Below, one piece after another: positions 8,239 to 15,691 of a stretch of DNA of 64,000 bases. How positions within the stretch are numbered: the stretch's first letter is position 1; the number at the start of each line of letters is the position of its first letter. The DNA comes from VRUE01 sp963703175. Lineage in GTDB: Bacteria > Actinomycetota > Thermoleophilia > Solirubrobacterales > 70-9. The stretch covers positions 1,488,001-1,552,000 of the forward strand of contig OY969794.1 in NCBI GenBank assembly GCA_963703175.1, in the 5' to 3' direction. Position numbers and translations under genes: made by a program. Below the pieces are notes generated by a model. It was not told the origin of the DNA, made no database searches, and saw only the letters and a list, made by a program, of their open reading frames with translations.

Positions 8239-8742
8239 ATGGTGACCAAGTTCCTCCGCAGGGCGACTAAGAGCGGCCGCAGAGAGCCGGCTCCCGCACC
8301 GCGCACCGGCGCCCCTACGCGGCGCAGTCGCTCCTACTATCTGGTTGCGGGCGTGGCGCTGGACCAGGAGCTCGAACGTCTGCGCGCGCTTCCGGTCTTC
8401 GCCGCCGGGACGCTGGCGACCCGGAGGCCCGAGCTCAAGGTCCGGCGCGCCGGCAAGCGCCCAAACTGTCTCGGCTTCGCCGTCCCCACCGAGTTCCGCC
8501 TCTCGGTCACGGCCTACCCCGGAATTCGTCCCGGTGACATCAAGGAGACGCTCCTTCACGAGCTGGTCCACCTGCACGTGGGCCGCGCCGCCGAGCCTCA
8601 TGCCTGGCACGGCCAGACCTTCAAGCGGGCCCTGGCAATGGCGATGGTGGAGGCCTACGGGATCTCCATCCGCCCGCCGTCAAGTACCCGCCACGGCGTC
8701 TACGCCGAGGCGATCGAGCAAGCGCAGGCGCAGGCCGCCTAG
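8239..8742 (+). CDS. SprT/WSS1-like zinc metalloprotease domain protein
   Basis: 167 residues. A basic N-terminal tail (about 30 residues) precedes a small metallopeptidase-like domain. The HELVHLHVG sequence supplies the HExxH zinc motif, and HAWHGQTFKRAL lies where the third ligand of SprT/DUF45 families is expected. In SprT-like and YgjP-like proteins this domain cleaves DNA-protein crosslinks or has unknown substrates. No signal peptide, so cytosolic. It starts about 50 bp from the XRE operator on the opposite strand. Confidence 0.8.
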   Translation: MVTKFLRRATKSGRREPAPAPRTGAPTRRSRSYYLVAGVALDQELERLRALPVFAAGTLATRRPELKVRRAGKRPNCLGFAVPTEFRLSVTAYPGIRPGDIKETLLHELVHLHVGRAAEPHAWHGQTFKRALAMAMVEAYGISIRPPSSTRHGVYAEAIEQAQAQAA

Positions 8743-8751
8743 AGAATCGAA

Positions 8752-9339
8752 CTAGCCGGCGTCGACGACTAGCGTCGCGTGCATGCCTTTTTCGTCGTGT
8801 TCGAACAGGCTGCAGTAGAGGCGGTAGGTGCCGGGAGAGAGGGTGAAGTGGGCGCTCGTGTGTTCTTCAGGAGCTGCTTCCGGAACGGCCAGCGGCGGTT
8901 CCCCGCTGCCTTCGCGCTGGAGTTTGAGGTTGTGGTTGTCTTCGCCCTGGTTGTTGAGCTCGACGATCACTTCACCGGCGTCCACTTCGGGGCGGGAAAG
9001 GATGTAGCTCCACTCGGCGGCCTTGACGCCGAGGTGGGAGACGGGGCCTTCCGGTTTCGGTTCTTCTGCCGGAGGGGTTTCGGCGGCCGGCGGCGGCAGC
9101 GCCGGCAGGGCAACCGGGGGCGCCGACACGGCGGGCTGGTCGTCGCAGGTCCACCAGTGCTTCACGCGCCTGACCCGCTGCACGTGGCCGTGTCGCTTCA
9201 GGTGCTTGACCACGCGCTTCGAGTGCCGCTGCCAGCTACAGCCTTCCGACGCCGGCGCGGCGGCGGCGATTGAGCCGGTCGTCATTGCCACAGCGCCAAC
9301 TAGCCCCAGACAGATCGTCGCCGTGGCCGCTCTGCTCAC
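8752..9339 (-). CDS. Secreted cupredoxin-like copper protein
   Basis: 195 residues from the GTG at 9339, which overlaps the stop of the upstream DUF1501 gene in a GTGA junction; a longer ORF to 9411 would overlap that gene by 76 bp and is not chosen. A signal peptide (SRAATATICLGLVGAVAMTT) is followed by a basic region with CSWQRHSKRV and WWTCDD, a Pro-rich linker, and a C-terminal plastocyanin-type domain. The copper ligands are plausible: His in EDNHNLKL, then YCSLFEHDEKGMHA giving Cys, His and Met. Probably extracellular electron transfer or copper binding. Last gene of the DUF1800-DUF1501 operon. Confidence 0.8.
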   Translation of the reverse strand: MSRAATATICLGLVGAVAMTTGSIAAAAPASEGCSWQRHSKRVVKHLKRHGHVQRVRRVKHWWTCDDQPAVSAPPVALPALPPPAAETPPAEEPKPEGPVSHLGVKAAEWSYILSRPEVDAGEVIVELNNQGEDNHNLKLQREGSGEPPLAVPEAAPEEHTSAHFTLSPGTYRLYCSLFEHDEKGMHATLVVDAG

Positions 9340-10685
9340 GCTTTCACCAGGGTCGGCCGTTCGAAGGAAGAGGCCCCCGGGATGATCGACGCGGCGTCGT
9401 GTCCCAGCCACTGCTCCAGCAATGAGCAGTACATCGCGCGGAAGTCGCTGGTCACGCGGACGTTTTCGTTGGGGTCGAGCTGCGCCAGGCCGGGGAACTC
9501 ACCGACCATTTCCCCTTTGGCTTTGGAGCCGACGACGAAGGCGCAACCAGCGGCGCCGTGGTCGGTGCCGAGCGAGGCGTTCTCCTCCGGCCGGCGACCA
9601 AACTCGCTCCACATCTCCACCATGACCCGGTCGTCGAGGCCGCGCGCTTCGAGGTCGCGCTGGAAGGCGAGCACTCCCTCGCAGGTCTCGAGCAGGCCGC
9701 GCGAGAGGTCTTCGGCCTCATCGGCGTGGGTGTCGTAGCCGCCCGAGGCGCGGATCGTCACCACCCGCATCGGCAGGCCCGCTTCGATGAAGGCGGCGAG
9801 CCCGGCGAGCTTGTGGGCGAAGTTCGTCTGGGGGTAGGTGACGAGACTGGTGAAGTCGCCGATCCCACCCAGATCGGTGCGCAGCTTGTCGGTCTGGGTC
9901 GTGGCGCGGCGCACCTGGGTCAGGGCCGGCGAGTCCGAGGGCAGCGAGCCGAAGCGGGCGAAGCTCTTGTACATCTCGTCGGAGATCGGCTGGCTGACAG
10001 GCGACCAGAGGTCGTAGCCGTCGACGCTGTCGATCGCCGCCACCGGGCGGTTCGCGGTGGCGATCATCGGCGAGAGCGAGCCGTCCATCGAGAGCCCCTG
10101 CAGCGGGTTGTCGTCAGCGCCGACGTCATCGAGGTAGCGGCCCAGCCAGCCGGTGTGAAAGCCGACGTCGAGCTCGCCAATCTCGTAGTAATGACGCGAG
10201 GTGAAGTGCGACTGATCGGGATGGTCATAGCCGATCGCCGGGAAGGCGCTGACCTTTTCCTCTTCGTGCAGAGTGGCCAGTCCGGCGGCGGAGGGATGCC
10301 AGCGCAGCCGCGAGTCCTCGCTGAATTCCGTCCCCGCGTCGGGAGCGAGCGCCAGGTTCGGCCGCAGCTGCGAGTAGCGCGGGTCGCCGGTCGGCGCCAA
10401 CACGCTGAGCGCGTCGATGCCGCCGTCGAAGAAGATCGAGACGAGGATTTTGTCGGTTTGCGCCGCTTGGGCGATGCCCTCTTCGAAGGCGGCGAGCGGG
10501 ATCTTCGAGGCGCCGTAGACGGCCATCGCCAGGCCGGCGCTCCAGGAGAGGAAGGTGCGCCGCGAGAGGCCCGTCCCGGCGGGCTCGGGCATGCCCGCCT
10601 CGATCATCGGCAGGCCCTTGCCGGCTTCGGCCGCGGCGGAACGCAGCAGCTGCGAGCGCGTGTAGTTGTTGCAGCAGTTGTGCAC
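9336..10685 (-). CDS. DUF1501 family protein, Tat-exported
   Basis: 449 residues. The N-terminus has a twin-arginine signal, SRRTFLSWSAGLAMAVYG. The body has the alkaline-phosphatase-superfamily style of DUF1501: SIFFDGGIDALSVLAPTGDP, YDHPDQSHFTSRHYYEIG, the GYDTHADEAEDL segment and a C-terminal MVEMWSEFGRRPEEN...GTDHGAAG, likely metal-binding positions. DUF1501 genes nearly always sit next to DUF1800 genes, as here (13 bp downstream of one). The biochemical role of the pair is unproven. The 3' end overlaps the cupredoxin start. Confidence 0.9.
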   Translation of the reverse strand: MHNCCNNYTRSQLLRSAAAEAGKGLPMIEAGMPEPAGTGLSRRTFLSWSAGLAMAVYGASKIPLAAFEEGIAQAAQTDKILVSIFFDGGIDALSVLAPTGDPRYSQLRPNLALAPDAGTEFSEDSRLRWHPSAAGLATLHEEEKVSAFPAIGYDHPDQSHFTSRHYYEIGELDVGFHTGWLGRYLDDVGADDNPLQGLSMDGSLSPMIATANRPVAAIDSVDGYDLWSPVSQPISDEMYKSFARFGSLPSDSPALTQVRRATTQTDKLRTDLGGIGDFTSLVTYPQTNFAHKLAGLAAFIEAGLPMRVVTIRASGGYDTHADEAEDLSRGLLETCEGVLAFQRDLEARGLDDRVMVEMWSEFGRRPEENASLGTDHGAAGCAFVVGSKAKGEMVGEFPGLAQLDPNENVRVTSDFRAMYCSLLEQWLGHDAASIIPGASSFERPTLVKA

Positions 10686-10698
10686 AGTCAGCTTCCCC

Positions 10699-12312
10699 TC
10701 ATTGCAGGATCAGGTCCGGGCTGACGCCGATCAGCTGCAATAGGGCGTTCTGCCGCATCGCTCGGTAGGGGCCCTGCTGCCATTCGGCGATCGCGAGTTT
10801 CTCGCAGCGCTGGGCGAAGTCGAGCAGCTCTGTCCGGTGTTCGTCGCGCAGCGCTGGGGAGCCCCAGGCGGCCGTCGCCCGGGCCAGTGCTTCGTCGGCG
10901 GTCTCGGTGGCGCTGTAGCTCCCATTCCAGGCGTCCGCCGCGATCGGGTCGAGCACGTAGTCGACGATGTTCCAGCGGGCGCGCAGCCGCGAGGTGTCGA
11001 GCCAGCGGGTGTCGTCCCAGCCGGAGACGTTCGGCGGCCAGAAGAGCATCTGCCCGGCTTCTTCGCAGAGCCAGGTCCAGGCGTTGGTGTCGATGCCACG
11101 CCCGAGCGAGCGCAGCATGCCGGCGAGTTGGACGACCGGCGGTTTCACCATCGGCGGACCCTCATAGAGGTCGGGGCTGGTCAGGATCACCTCGAGCACC
11201 GGCCGGATCGCCCAGCCCGAGTCGTGGTAGGTGTTCATCAGCCCGTCCCTGACACTGCTGGAGGGTGACTGCGGGACGAAGTAGCTCCACAGCTTGTCGA
11301 CGAAGAAGGAGGGGTGGAGGGAATTCTCGACGCAGAGGCGGCAGGCATCTTCCCAGCCCCAGTTGCCCGCCTTGCCGAACACCGTCTTGATCCCGGTGTC
11401 GTGGCGTTTGGGATCGAGGCGAAAATTGTAGGCGCCGAGCTCGCCCGACCAGTCATAGCACCACCCGGTCAGCGCCCGCGCCTGTTCGCGGATGTCGTCC
11501 TCGCTGTAGGCACCGCGGTCGGCCCCGAGCGAGAACAGCTCCATCATCTCGCGGCCGTAGTTCTCGTTCGGCGCCTGCTTGGTGTTTTCGGCGCCGTTCA
11601 GCCACTGCAGCATCGCCGGGTCGACGGTGACCGCCTTGAACAGATCTAGGAAAGAGCCAAAGCAGGCTGAGCGGAAGAGGTTCGATTGATCAATCATCTG
11701 CTGCTGTTTGGAGACGCCGGCGTTGGAGGTCGCGAACCAGTCGTGAAAGACGAGCGCCATCCGCTCGACCAGGGGCTGGTCGCTGCGCACCATGCGGTCG
11801 AGGAACCAGAGGTGGTCGTGCCCCCAGGCGTCGGCGGGGGCGATCGGATTGCCGTCGTCGTCCACCGGCGCCGGCCCGTGCAGCGTCGCGCCCCCACTGG
11901 GTCGGGTTAGGGACTGAACCGCGCCGAGCAACCCGAGGCTGGCCAGCTGCTCGGCCTGCCCGGGGACTGCGCCGAAGCCGGCTCGCTGCAGCAGCCGCGT
12001 CGCCTGCGCCGGCCCGAACGGGCCCTGGTAGGTGCCCGCCGGGCGGGGGTCGGGATCGAGAAAGGGAGCGGCGCCGGCGGCCGTCTTCGGCGCGCAGCGG
12101 TCCGCTGGCCGCGGCCCGGGCCCGCGATGGTGGTGGCGGGGAGGCTTGTGCTTGTGGCGGACGATGTAGCTCTGCACCCGCCAGCCGCACTCGCCGTCGG
12201 GAACCCAGCGGTGGTGCTTGTCCTTCCAGAGGTGCCAGTGCTTGGGGCGCCGCCCCGGCTTGGACCCGTGTTTCGGCCTGGACGCGCTGGGTGTTGCCTG
12301 GGGGATCGCCAT
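10699..12312 (-). CDS. DUF1800 family protein
   Basis: 537 residues. A His/Lys/Pro-rich N-terminal region (about 90 residues, HKHKPPRHHHRGPG) precedes the DUF1800 domain, which shows ATRLLQRAGFGAVPGQAEQL, MALVFHDWFATSNAGVS, ENYGREMMELFSLG and PPNVSGWDD. No Tat motif is seen, so export may depend on its partner. It is the first gene of a three-gene leftward operon (DUF1800, DUF1501, cupredoxin). The His-rich stretch could bind copper, which would fit the cupredoxin neighbour; that is inference. Confidence 0.88.
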   Translation of the reverse strand: MAIPQATPSASRPKHGSKPGRRPKHWHLWKDKHHRWVPDGECGWRVQSYIVRHKHKPPRHHHRGPGPRPADRCAPKTAAGAAPFLDPDPRPAGTYQGPFGPAQATRLLQRAGFGAVPGQAEQLASLGLLGAVQSLTRPSGGATLHGPAPVDDDGNPIAPADAWGHDHLWFLDRMVRSDQPLVERMALVFHDWFATSNAGVSKQQQMIDQSNLFRSACFGSFLDLFKAVTVDPAMLQWLNGAENTKQAPNENYGREMMELFSLGADRGAYSEDDIREQARALTGWCYDWSGELGAYNFRLDPKRHDTGIKTVFGKAGNWGWEDACRLCVENSLHPSFFVDKLWSYFVPQSPSSSVRDGLMNTYHDSGWAIRPVLEVILTSPDLYEGPPMVKPPVVQLAGMLRSLGRGIDTNAWTWLCEEAGQMLFWPPNVSGWDDTRWLDTSRLRARWNIVDYVLDPIAADAWNGSYSATETADEALARATAAWGSPALRDEHRTELLDFAQRCEKLAIAEWQQGPYRAMRQNALLQLIGVSPDLILQ

Positions 12313-12318
12313 GCCGAG

Positions 12319-12355
12319 AAAGGGGACCTCTCGGTCCTCAAAGGGACCTGTCGGT
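12319..12355. repeat. Phased direct repeat upstream of the DUF1800 operon
   Basis: Two near-identical copies, AAAGGGGACCTCTCGGT at 12319 and AAAGGGACCTGTCGGT at 12340, lie just upstream of the DUF1800 start (ATG 12312). The repeat period is about 21 bp, two helical turns, as expected for side-by-side binding of a regulator. The remaining 130 bp up to 12484 show no gene. Confidence 0.5.
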
Positions 12356-12484
12356 GGCGGCGATCTAAGCTTGAAAAAGCTAAACGGGTCTGGACGTAAG
12401 GCCTACTGGGGATAACCGGGCCTAGTCTTGGGCGACCATGGCGAAGCTGATCTACTCGACGATCACCTCGCTCGTCCATCTGCA

Positions 12485-13147
12485 CTATTTATCTCCCTGA
12501 CGACCGGCCGTCAGATCCCATGCTCGCTCGAACTGCCGCATCAGCGCCGGGTAGACGATCAAGTAGCGGAACGGTTTGATCAGCGCCATGTATCCCTGGC
12601 CGAAGCGGCCGCGCGGCTTGACGTAGACGGCCATCTGGCCCTGGTAGCGGCCCTCACCCTGGTCGACCCAGGCGACGTGCGCCACGCCGTGCACGGTCTG
12701 GTTCGATACCTCCGCGGCGGCCTCGACATCAGTGCGGTAGAGCGGAGTGAATGGCAGCGAGCCGAAGTCCTCGTCCCAGGTCGTGTAGCGCAGGTCCTCC
12801 GGCAGTCGCTCGGTCAGCGAGGTTTCTCTGGTGCCGGGAATCGTCAGCTCCCCCGCGGAAGTGTCCGGGCCGCCGCCGGTCGGGTCGTCGATCCTGCCGA
12901 GCCCGAACCACTCGCCGAGGCGATCGCGCAGCTCCCAGAGAAAGCGAGTGGCGCGGGAATCAGAGTTGGCGGGGCTGATCGAACCCACCATCTCCAGCAG
13001 CTTCGGAAAGTCCTCGACTCCGCCCTCTGCGGGCAGGGCCCAGACGTCCTCGAGCGTGAAGTCGGGCACGATCTCGCGAATCCGCCAGGGCCGAGATTCA
13101 TGCGCCGAGTTCGGCAGCCGGCCGTTCTCTCGCAATCCGTACGGCAT
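12485..13147 (-). CDS. DUF2867 family protein
   Basis: 220 residues from ATG 13147; a longer frame to 13228 would run through the promoter and is not chosen. The N-terminus LPNSAHESRPWRIREI and DFTLEDVWALP are characteristic of DUF2867. C-terminal features include VSNQTVHGVAHVAWVDQG and YMALIKPFRYLIVYPALMRQFE. Members are fused to or neighbours of oxidoreductases and may be SRPBCC-like; no function is proven. The ATG lies about where transcription from the TTGACA/TAACAT promoter would start, so the mRNA is probably leaderless. The divergent TetR gene likely represses it. Confidence 0.8.
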   Translation of the reverse strand: MPYGLRENGRLPNSAHESRPWRIREIVPDFTLEDVWALPAEGGVEDFPKLLEMVGSISPANSDSRATRFLWELRDRLGEWFGLGRIDDPTGGGPDTSAGELTIPGTRETSLTERLPEDLRYTTWDEDFGSLPFTPLYRTDVEAAAEVSNQTVHGVAHVAWVDQGEGRYQGQMAVYVKPRGRFGQGYMALIKPFRYLIVYPALMRQFERAWDLTAGRQGDK

Positions 13148-13154
13148 CGTATGG

Positions 13155-13196
13155 ATGTTAGGCACCCGGCTTGCATCTGTCAATACGGTGCCGTAT
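13155..13196 (-). promoter_or_regulatory. Promoter of DUF2867 gene with overlapping TetR operator
   Basis: On the minus strand a -35 box TTGACA (13184-13179) and a -10 box TAACAT (13160-13155) are separated by 18 bp. The inverted repeat ATACGG-TG-CCGTAT (13183-13196) overlaps the -35 box and lies just before the TetR GTG at 13207, so one bound dimer could block both genes. Regulator assignment is by position. Confidence 0.7.
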
Positions 13197-13206
13197 AGAT
13201 AGCTCG

Positions 13207-13767
13207 GTGGCAAAGCTTCGGACTCCACGAGACGCCTGGGTCGAGGCGGCGACGCGCGCCCTGGCGGCGGGAGGCCCGGAGGCCGTGCGGGTCGAGGTGC
13301 TGGCCAAGGAACTGGGGGTGTCCAAGGGCGGGTTCTACTGGCACTTCGAGGATCGGGGGGCGCTGGTGGAGGAGACGCTCGATACCTGGGAGAGGGCCGG
13401 GACCGAGGACGTCATCGCGGCCGTCGATAGCGAGCCCGCCAACCCGCGGGCCAAGCTGCGCCGCCTCTTCGAGCTGGCTCCTGCGGCCAAAGGACTGTTT
13501 GCCGTAGAGCTGGCGCTGCGGGACTGGTCGCGCCGAGACCGTGATGTCGCCAAGCGAGTGCACCGGGTAGACGATCGGCGCATGGCGTACCTGCGCTCCC
13601 TCTTCCGGCAGTTCTGCGCCGACGAGGATGACGTCGAGGCCCGCGCGATGTTGGCCTATTCGCTGTTCATCGGCAGCTACTTCGTCTCGGCGGAGCACGG
13701 TGAGAGGACGCGGTCCCAGGTCCAGCAGCTCGCGATCGATCGGCTTCTCGACAAGCGGTGGGACTGA
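13207..13767 (+). CDS. TetR-family transcriptional repressor
   Basis: 186 residues from GTG 13207, which begins 10 bp after the operator palindrome; an in-frame TTG at 13171 would place the operator inside the gene. The HTH is VRVEVLAKELGVSKGGFYWHFEDRG, the standard TetR N-terminal signature, and the remaining helices form the ligand domain. It probably represses itself and the divergent DUF2867 gene. One base separates its stop from the DUF393 gene, so those two are co-transcribed. Confidence 0.9.
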   Translation: MAKLRTPRDAWVEAATRALAAGGPEAVRVEVLAKELGVSKGGFYWHFEDRGALVEETLDTWERAGTEDVIAAVDSEPANPRAKLRRLFELAPAAKGLFAVELALRDWSRRDRDVAKRVHRVDDRRMAYLRSLFRQFCADEDDVEARAMLAYSLFIGSYFVSAEHGERTRSQVQQLAIDRLLDKRWD

Positions 13768-13768
13768 G

Positions 13769-14158
13769 ATGCCCCCTCGCCTGGTCTTGCTCTACGACGG
13801 CGACTGCGCCTTTTGTACGACCTGCGCGCAGCTGGTGGAAACTCGGATCCGGCCGGCCGCGGATGTCGTCGCCTGGCAGTTTGCCGATCTCGCCGCGCTG
13901 GGCGTGACCGCGGAGCAGGCGACCGATGCCGTGCAGTGGGTGGCAGTCGACGGCACCGTCAGCTCGGGACACGAGGCGATCGCCGCGATGCTCGGCACCT
14001 CCAGTCCGATCTCCCGGCTCGCCGGCCGCCTCCTCGTCCTGCCTGGCATCTCCTGGATCGCGGCCAAAGTCTACGCGCTGGTCGCGACCCACCGCCACCG
14101 GCTGCCGGGAGGCATGCCTGCCTGCAACGCCCAGCGTCTGCCGGACATATGGGAGTAA
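13769..14158 (+). CDS. DUF393 (DCC family) thiol-disulfide oxidoreductase-like protein
   Basis: 129 residues from ATG 13769. LLYDGDCAFCTTCAQLVETR carries the DCC family hallmark DGDCxxC with a further Cys, a thioredoxin-like active site. VVAWQFADLAALG and a C-terminal ACNAQRLPDIW complete the domain. Cytosolic or membrane-associated; one hydrophobic segment (LLVLPGISWIAAKVYALVA) may contact the membrane. Directly downstream of tetR (1-bp gap). Confidence 0.85.
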   Translation: MPPRLVLLYDGDCAFCTTCAQLVETRIRPAADVVAWQFADLAALGVTAEQATDAVQWVAVDGTVSSGHEAIAAMLGTSSPISRLAGRLLVLPGISWIAAKVYALVATHRHRLPGGMPACNAQRLPDIWE

Positions 14159-14482
14159 TTCGAACAATGGCTTGCCCCGAAGACGCCTGACCTTGCCAAT
14201 CAGCGGCGGGGAAAATCGTCGCTGTCAGCTCCTCCTCAGCGAGCTCTGAAGTGCATAGGTTTCTTAGTAAGCGGGCGGCCTGATCCTCGGACTGCTCCAA
14301 CAGGGGATGTGGTCACGGCGAGCGGGCCGCGACGTTGTCGTTGAGGAACGGCGGGACCCCCGAGACCCCACAGACAGACAGACAGACCGCAATTGCATAA
14401 ATATTCGCCAAGTTGGGCGAGTCAATTTGGGCCCGAGTGGGAACAAGGAGGGAATCCCCGACTTCGACCTCAAGGAGGCCCG
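14159..14482. other. Intergenic region upstream of the YihY operon
   Basis: 324 bp without a convincing gene. It contains a short tetranucleotide run (CAGACAGACAGACAGA at about 14372) and an A/T-rich patch (CATAAATATTC, about 14397) that could hold the promoter for the downstream leader ORF and yihY-like gene. Confidence 0.5.
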
Positions 14483-14539
14483 ATGGCCAGATCGAACGAT
14501 GCGCAGGCGGGCGTCTCAGAGGAGGAGGCCAGAGCATGA
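14483..14539 (+). CDS. 18-codon leader ORF overlapping the YihY start
   Basis: ATG 14483 follows a Shine-Dalgarno sequence AAGGAGG (14472-14478) and encodes MARSNDAQAGVSEEEARA before a TGA whose first bases form the ATG of the downstream gene (ATGA, 14536-14539). The strong second SD (AGGAGG) for yihY lies inside this ORF. The geometry is that of translational coupling. It may be only a leader peptide; no relatives are known to me. Confidence 0.5.
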   Translation: MARSNDAQAGVSEEEARA

Positions 14540-15552
14540 GCGCTAGTCCGATGGCCTCCAAGCAGACTCAGTCAGATGCGGAGTTCCGCGACCGGTCCGC
14601 CGAGACCCGCCGCGACTACCCTCCCGAGGGGACCACGGCGAAGAGCGGCTGGGGGGCGACGATCAAGCGCACTGCGACCGAGTTCCAGGAGGACAACCTC
14701 TCTGACTGGGCGGCGGCGCTCACCTACTACGGGTTGCTCTCGCTCTTTCCGGCGCTAATCGCGATGGTCTCTCTGATCGGGCTCTTCGGCGATCCCAAGT
14801 CGACGACCCAGAGCCTGACCGAAATCATCAACGAACTCGGTCCGAAATCGGCGGCGGAAACCTTCAAAGGACCGATCGAATCGATCACCGAAAGCAGCGG
14901 CACCGCTGGGGTCGCCTTCGTTGCAGGCCTGGCGGTGGCGCTGTGGTCGGCATCCGGCTACGTTGGCGCCTTCACCCGCGCCTCCAACGTCATCTACGAG
15001 ACGCCCGAGGGGCGGCCGTTCTGGAAGCTGCGGCCGCTGCAGATCGCGGTGACGTTGGTGATGATCGTGCTGATGGCGCTGTTGGCGGTTTCGCTCGTCC
15101 TCACCGGTCCGGTGGTTTCGGCGGTCGCCGAACCTCTCGGTATCGGCAGCACCGCGGTCGACGTCTGGAACATCGCCAAGTGGCCGGTGATGGTGCTGGT
15201 CTTCCTGCTGGCGATCGCGGTCCTCTACTACGCCACCCCGAACGTCAAGCTGCGCGGCTTCAAGTGGGTGACGCCCGGCAGCCTGGTCGCGATCGTCGTC
15301 TGGATCCTTGCCTCGGCGCTGTTCGCCTTCTACGTCGCCAACTTCGGCTCCTACGACAAGACCTACGGCACCCTCGGCGGGCTGATCGCGCTGCTGGTCT
15401 GGTTCTGGATCACCAACCTGGCGATCCTCTTTGGCCACCAGCTCAATGCTGAGCGCGAGCGCAGCCTCGAGATCGAAGAAGGGCGCCCGCGGGCCGAGCG
15501 CGAGATCCAGCTCGAGCCCCGTGACGAGCCGAAAGAACCGAAGACCACTTGA
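14536..15552 (+). CDS. YihY/BrkB family inner-membrane protein
   Basis: 338 residues from ATG 14536, chosen for the AGGAGG about 10 bp upstream and the ATGA coupling to the leader ORF. After a charged N-terminus, DNLSDWAAALTYYGLLSLFPALIA is the conserved YihY entry (split here: AALTYYGLLSLFPALIA). ASGYVGAFTRASNVIYE and VLYYATPNVKLRGFKWVTPG are also family signatures. Six hydrophobic helices are expected. The acidic, Arg/Glu-rich tail is cytoplasmic. YihY proteins were once called RNase BN, which is incorrect; their transport role is unproven. Confidence 0.9.
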   Translation: MSASPMASKQTQSDAEFRDRSAETRRDYPPEGTTAKSGWGATIKRTATEFQEDNLSDWAAALTYYGLLSLFPALIAMVSLIGLFGDPKSTTQSLTEIINELGPKSAAETFKGPIESITESSGTAGVAFVAGLAVALWSASGYVGAFTRASNVIYETPEGRPFWKLRPLQIAVTLVMIVLMALLAVSLVLTGPVVSAVAEPLGIGSTAVDVWNIAKWPVMVLVFLLAIAVLYYATPNVKLRGFKWVTPGSLVAIVVWILASALFAFYVANFGSYDKTYGTLGGLIALLVWFWITNLAILFGHQLNAERERSLEIEEGRPRAEREIQLEPRDEPKEPKTT

Positions 15553-15691
15553 GACACCAACCCCCTCTTGTCAGCGACGAGGAGTACGAAGCCGCACCTA
15601 CGGCCTGAAGCCGTACTAATCCGCGGCAGTGAGCCGCACGTGATCTTTAGTGCCCAGTTATCGGTAGGGGTCACCTGCGTCTCGGGCGCAG

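Noticed and set aside
9558..10724. 388-codon plus-strand frame
   Set aside because: Antisense shadow of the Tat-exported DUF1501 gene; no domain.
14372..14388. Phase-variable tetranucleotide repeat (CAGA)n
   Set aside because: Only about four units and outside any supported coding region.
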